The notes beneath the pieces are model-generated. The model was not told the DNA's origin, searched no databases, and saw only the letters and a list, made by a program, of their open reading frames with translations. A program made the position numbers and the translations under genes. A stretch of 64,000 nt of DNA from Echinicola soli (GTDB lineage Bacteria; Bacteroidota; Bacteroidia; Cytophagales; Cyclobacteriaceae), in NCBI RefSeq assembly GCF_006575665.1, contig NZ_CP041253.1, positions 2,703,001-2,767,000 of the forward strand, in the 5' to 3' direction. Of the stretch, positions 60,873 to 64,000 are shown piece after piece (the stretch's first letter is position 1; each line of letters begins with the position of its first letter).

Positions 60873-61706
60873 ATGGAGTGGAAAATAGTAAAAGAATTTA
60901 AGGATATCACGTATAAAAAATGTGGAGGTGTGGCCAGGATAGCTTTTAACCGTCCAGAAGTAAGGAATGCTTTTCGCCCCCAAACTACCAGTGAGCTTTT
61001 TGAGGCATTTTTGGATGCCCGTGAGGATACTTCCATCGGAGTGGTGTTGTTGTCAGCAGAAGGCCCTTCTCCAAAGGACGGTGTGTATTCTTTTTGCAGC
61101 GGAGGCGATCAGAAAGCAAGGGGGCATCAAGGCTATGTGGGTGATGACGGCATGCACCGTCTAAATATCCTCGAAGTGCAGCGTCTGATTCGTTTTATGC
61201 CAAAAGTGGTGATTGCAGTAGTACCAGGCTGGGCTGTCGGTGGAGGCCATAGCTTACATGTGATATGCGACCTGACCTTGGCCAGCAAGGAACACGCTAT
61301 TTTCAAGCAGACCGATGCCGATGTGACCAGTTTTGATGGTGGATATGGCTCGGCTTATTTGGCCAAAATGGTAGGGCAAAAGCGGGCAAGGGAAATATTT
61401 TTCCTTGGTAGGAATTATTCAGCCCAAGAGGCGTATGAAATGGGAATGGTCAATGCGGTTGTTCCCCATGATGAATTGGAGGATACAGCTTATCAATGGG
61501 CCCAGGAAATCCTGGAAAAATCTCCAACATCTATCAAAATGCTGAAGTTTGCCTTTAATCTCACCGACGACGGTATGGTGGGGCAGCAGGTGTTTGCCGG
61601 AGAGGCTACCCGTTTGACATACATGACAGAAGAGGCCCAGGAGGGGAGAAATGCGTTTTTAGAAAAGAGAAAGCCCAATTTTAAAGACATCAAGTGGATC
61701 CCTTAG
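60873..61706 (+). CDS. menB: 1,4-Dihydroxy-2-naphthoyl-CoA synthase
   Basis: MenB closes the naphthoquinone ring of menaquinone from o-succinylbenzoyl-CoA. The 277-residue crotonase-fold protein has ARIAFNRPEVRNAFRP, the FCSGGDQKARG oxyanion-hole region (GGDQ is diagnostic for MenB), VPGWAVGGGHSLHVICDLT, and TDADVTSFDGGYGSAYLA with the catalytic Asp and Ser/Gly motif. Length and motifs are standard. It is divergent from menE by about 210 bases and followed by a weak terminator. Confidence 0.97.
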   Translation: MEWKIVKEFKDITYKKCGGVARIAFNRPEVRNAFRPQTTSELFEAFLDAREDTSIGVVLLSAEGPSPKDGVYSFCSGGDQKARGHQGYVGDDGMHRLNILEVQRLIRFMPKVVIAVVPGWAVGGGHSLHVICDLTLASKEHAIFKQTDADVTSFDGGYGSAYLAKMVGQKRAREIFFLGRNYSAQEAYEMGMVNAVVPHDELEDTAYQWAQEILEKSPTSIKMLKFAFNLTDDGMVGQQVFAGEATRLTYMTEEAQEGRNAFLEKRKPNFKDIKWIP

Positions 61707-61723
61707 AAGGAAGAATGTTCAAT

Positions 61724-61758
61724 GTCTGCTATTCATCGTTGACAGCAGACTTTAATTT
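61724..61758 (+). terminator. Terminator of menB
   Basis: GTCTGCT (61724-61730) and AGCAGAC (61744-61750) form a perfect seven-pair stem, followed by TTTAATTT. Confidence 0.5.
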
Positions 61759-61777
61759 AGCCTAACCATAAAATACC

Positions 61778-63070
61778 ATGAAAAGAATCTTAAGTGCCGT
61801 AGCCTTTTGGATGGCTGCGACCAGTGCGTTCAGTCAGACTCCTACAAGCCAGTCGTCCCAACCTTTGGCGGAAGCAGGTCCTACTAGTGTTGGGATGTCG
61901 GCAGAGCGTTTGGATAGGATATCGAGAATGCTGGAAGCTGAGGTGGATGCAGGGAACATTCCCGGAGCGGTCGCTTTGGTGGCCAAAGACGGTAAAATCG
62001 TTCTACATGAGGCTTTTGGTATGGCCGATAATACTGAAGGTACGATCATGCAGAAAAATGCGATTTTCCGAATTGCCTCCCAGACCAAGGCCATTACTTC
62101 CACGGCTGTGATGATGCTCTGGGAAGAAGGCAGGTTCAGGTTGGATGATCCCATTTCCAAGTACATTCCCGAGTTTAAAAATCCTCATGTGTTAAGGGAT
62201 TTTAAATATTCAGATACGACGTATACTACCGTGCCGTCAGAGAAGGAGATTACGATCCGCCATTTACTTACACATACTTCTGGCTTGGGCTATGGAGTGA
62301 TCGATAGAGATGAACGGATGAAGATGATTTACCAAAAAGCTGGAGTAACAGATCTTTTTACCACTAAGCCTATCACTATCGGTGAAAGCGTAAAGAAGTT
62401 AGCAAAACTTCCCCTGCATTTTAATCCAGGAGAGCAATATTCCTATAGTGAGGGATTGGATGTGTTGGGATACTTGGTGGAGGTGATATCTGGGCAGCCA
62501 TTTGATGAATACCTGAAGGAGCATATTTTTGATCCATTGGGGATGGAGGATACGTGGTTTTATCTTCCCGATGGTAAGGCTGATAGACTGGTGACGGTAC
62601 AGCAAAAAGTGGATGGGAAATGGCAACAATTTCCAGTTACCTTTTATGATACCGAATACCCTAAGAAAGGAACAAAAACATTCTTCTCCGGTGGAGCAGG
62701 GTTAAGCAGTACTGCTAAGGACTATGCCACTTTCCTTCAAATGTACCTCAATGACGGTGAATTAAACGGGGTAAGGCTCCTCAGCCGCACTACTGTCAGA
62801 AGTATTATGGGCAACCATACAGGAGAGCTGTTTGGTGGAGAAAATCAGTATTACGGCTTGGCTTTTGGAGTGGTGACCGCTGAGGGAGAGTTGTATGGAG
62901 GAATGGGAAGTGAAGGTACCTTTGACTGGGGTGGTTATTTTAATACACAGTATTTTGCAGATCCCAAGGAGCAGGTAATCGGTGTCCTTATGAAACAAAC
63001 ACAAGGGCGGATAGATGATCAGACCGGCTGGAAGTTTCGGCAAATGGTAGGTGCCGCAATAGATGATTGA
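61778..63070 (+). CDS. Secreted serine hydrolase, beta-lactamase/EstB-like family
   Basis: The 430-residue protein has a signal peptide (MKRILSAVAFWMAATSAFSQ), so it is periplasmic or secreted. The serine-lactamase SxxK motif is SQTK (Ser101, Lys104). The second motif appears as YSYSEGLDVLG, with Glu where class C beta-lactamases have Asn (YxN), and the third is near GTFDWGGYFNTQYFADP. This pattern is usual for esterase or peptidase members (EstB, DD-peptidase-like, LACTB) rather than true AmpC enzymes. The substrate is unknown. It is monocistronic with a terminator after it. Confidence 0.88.
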   Translation: MKRILSAVAFWMAATSAFSQTPTSQSSQPLAEAGPTSVGMSAERLDRISRMLEAEVDAGNIPGAVALVAKDGKIVLHEAFGMADNTEGTIMQKNAIFRIASQTKAITSTAVMMLWEEGRFRLDDPISKYIPEFKNPHVLRDFKYSDTTYTTVPSEKEITIRHLLTHTSGLGYGVIDRDERMKMIYQKAGVTDLFTTKPITIGESVKKLAKLPLHFNPGEQYSYSEGLDVLGYLVEVISGQPFDEYLKEHIFDPLGMEDTWFYLPDGKADRLVTVQQKVDGKWQQFPVTFYDTEYPKKGTKTFFSGGAGLSSTAKDYATFLQMYLNDGELNGVRLLSRTTVRSIMGNHTGELFGGENQYYGLAFGVVTAEGELYGGMGSEGTFDWGGYFNTQYFADPKEQVIGVLMKQTQGRIDDQTGWKFRQMVGAAIDD

Positions 63071-63094
63071 TGGTCAGTGAAATGTGATAATGAC

Positions 63095-63124
63095 GGCTGC
63101 CTTGGTGACGAGGTGGCTTTTTTT
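63095..63124 (+). terminator. Terminator of the serine hydrolase gene
   Basis: GGCTGCCTTG (63095-63104) and CGAGGTGGCT (63109-63118) form a ten-pair stem with several G-U pairs and a GTGA loop; seven Ts follow. Confidence 0.7.
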
Positions 63125-63156
63125 GTGATGTGACTGATTTTTTAGTAAATTTCTAT

Positions 63157-63771
63157 ATGGATACTTCTGAAAAAGATAAGAATAAAGCCACTGAGCCTGA
63201 TATAGAATACGGCCATTATTCCTATGCGGATTACCTGACCTGGCAGATGGAGGAGATGGTGGAGCTGATCAAGGGCAAGGTGTTCAAGAAAGCCGCAGCT
63301 GCTCCCCGTCGGATTCACCAGAAGGTTGTTGTGGAGTTGGTGTCCGTGTTCCATGATTTTTTGAAGGGAGGCATTTGTGAGGTATATTCTGCGCCATTTG
63401 ATGTACGGTTTCCTCAGCATTCTAAAGCAGATAAGGATGTATATTCTGTTGTCCAGCCTGATTTGTGTGTAATCTGTGATCCAAATAAGCTGGATGACCG
63501 AGGATGTATCGGAGCACCGGATTTGGTAGTGGAGATACTTTCGCCAGGCAATAACCGGTTGGAGCTCCAAAACAAATATGAGGTTTATGAAGAAGGAGGT
63601 GTGAAGGAATATTGGATCATCCATCCTGATGAGCAGACCCTATTGGTCTACACATTGGTAAAAGGAAAGTACGTACCTTCCCAGCTGATGACCAGTGGAG
63701 ACATGGTACGGTCCAAAGCCGTTGATGGATTTGAACTGGATTTGGAGGATTTCTTTTCAGAAATAAAGTAG
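63157..63771 (+). CDS. Uma2 family (DUF820) putative endonuclease, copy 1
   Basis: The 204-residue protein has the Uma2/DUF820 fold: VELIKGKVFKKAAAAPRRIHQ at the N-terminus, VVQPDLCVICD, GAPDLVVEILSPGN (the PD-(D/E)xK-like Asp and Glu residues), and EVYEEGGVKEYWIIHPDEQT. The family is restriction-endonuclease-like by structure, but its targets are unknown, and it often occurs in many copies per genome. ATG 63157 is chosen over GTG 63130 because the N-terminus then matches the second copy. The second copy starts eight bases after the stop. Confidence 0.9.
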   Translation: MDTSEKDKNKATEPDIEYGHYSYADYLTWQMEEMVELIKGKVFKKAAAAPRRIHQKVVVELVSVFHDFLKGGICEVYSAPFDVRFPQHSKADKDVYSVVQPDLCVICDPNKLDDRGCIGAPDLVVEILSPGNNRLELQNKYEVYEEGGVKEYWIIHPDEQTLLVYTLVKGKYVPSQLMTSGDMVRSKAVDGFELDLEDFFSEIK

Positions 63772-63778
63772 CCAAAGG

Positions 63779-64000
63779 ATGACAAATGATTTAGGGACAT
63801 CAGAAAAAGATAAGAGTAAAGTCACTGAGCCTGATATCGAGTACGGCCATTATTCCTATGCGGATTACCTGACCTGGCAGATGGAGGAGATGGTGGAGCT
63901 GATCAAGGGCAAGGTGTTCAAGAAAGCCGCAGCTGCCCCCCGTCGGATTCACCAGAAGGTTTCAAATGAGTTGGCGTATTTACTGACTGACTATTTAAAA
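63779..64000 (+). CDS. Uma2 family (DUF820) putative endonuclease, copy 2 (cut by window edge)
   Basis: The gene starts at ATG 63779 and is still open at the window end after 74 residues. The first residues (MTNDLGTSEKDKSKV) are followed by TEPDIEYGHYSYADYLTWQM, which is nearly identical to copy 1, and then by QKVSNELAYLLTDYLK, which is not. The shared stretch is 96 % identical at DNA level and ends abruptly. It is a tandem paralogue, probably co-transcribed with copy 1. Activity of the missing C-terminal part cannot be judged. Confidence 0.9.
   Translation, partial: MTNDLGTSEKDKSKVTEPDIEYGHYSYADYLTWQMEEMVELIKGKVFKKAAAAPRRIHQKVSNELAYLLTDYLK
63800..63961 (+). repeat. Direct repeat of 63166-63327 within the tandem Uma2 genes
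   Basis: By eye, 156 of 162 bases match at a constant offset of 634, with six single-base differences, mostly third positions. Similarity collapses immediately after CAGAAGGTT on both sides. The sharp border points to recent duplication or gene conversion limited to the 5' part. Confidence 0.85.

Noticed and set aside
61778..63070. AmpC-type beta-lactamase giving resistance
   Set aside because: The YxN motif is YSE here and the rest fits the esterase/peptidase-like branch, so a resistance role is not supported.
1..64000. CRISPR arrays, transposases, integrases and phage genes
   Set aside because: No regularly spaced repeats and no matching protein motifs were seen on either strand.

Overview
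The window is chromosomal DNA from a member of the Bacteroidota, most likely an aerobic, marine-type Cytophagales/Cyclobacteriaceae bacterium (Echinicola/Algoriphagus-like). This placement is an inference from gene content. The evidence is a gliding-motility/type IX secretion C-terminal domain protein paired with a PorP/SprF-family protein, an IPExxxVDY-family gene beside pyk, the acpP-fabF-rnc gene order, DUF5687 with its ABC ATPase, a menaquinone pathway, cytochrome bd, and promoter boxes of the Bacteroidota type (TTG, 17-23 bases, TAnnTTTG). I see no rRNA, tRNA, CRISPR array, transposase or phage gene.

Layout. 1-5 kb: the tail of a YeeE/YedE-type transporter, a degraded small membrane-protein gene, an MFS transporter, metG and a small Cys-rich protein. 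5-17 kb: a biosynthetic cluster on the minus strand. It holds a 2224-residue hybrid (adenylation, carrier, ketosynthase, malonyl-type acyltransferase, carrier, PLP aminotransferase), a 1345-residue NRPS (condensation, adenylation, carrier, thioesterase) and an Sfp-type phosphopantetheinyl transferase. 17.5-20 kb: an ABC exporter pair pointing away from the cluster. 20-28 kb: an oligopeptidase, mscL, a repeat element with long inverted ends, and three envelope genes (helix-hairpin-helix/barrel protein, PorV-like barrel, POTRA/BamA-like barrel). 27.7-35.4 kb: core genes yidD, lgt, nadE, rnc, fabF, acpP, the IPExxxVDY gene and pyk. 35.5-37.6 kb: a lipoprotein metallopeptidase, whose signal peptide carries a C8 run that breaks the frame, and a second lipoprotein. 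37.9-44 kb: an NFACT ribosome-quality-control-type protein, an MBL hydrolase, two response-regulator proteins (one with an HPt domain), miaA and pfkA. 44.3-54.3 kb: surface functions, namely a large secreted Ig-like/CHU_C protein with its PorP/SprF partner, two nucleotide-sugar enzymes, and a Wza/Wzc export and tyrosine-kinase pair. 54-64 kb: pabB, yceI, a gamma-class carbonic anhydrase, cydAB, menE and menB (divergent), a serine hydrolase, and two tandem Uma2 genes, the second cut by the window edge.

How the parts work together. The assembly line would activate one amino acid, extend it by a malonate unit, convert the resulting beta-ketone directly to a beta-amine (no ketoreductase is present), couple a second amino acid and release the product by thioesterase. 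The PPTase would activate the carrier domains. This is the best candidate for an undescribed system here. The domain order after the PKS module resembles that of mycosubtilin/iturin-type enzymes, but the loading unit is an amino-acid-activating NRPS module and the line is divided exactly at the aminotransferase/condensation boundary.

Other unusual points: the phase-variable-looking C8 tract, a tandem Uma2 duplication with a sharp end of identity, a perfect inverted repeat overlapping the promoter of the polysaccharide genes, an AT-rich repeat on both sides of the megasynthase genes, and several dispersed intergenic repeats.
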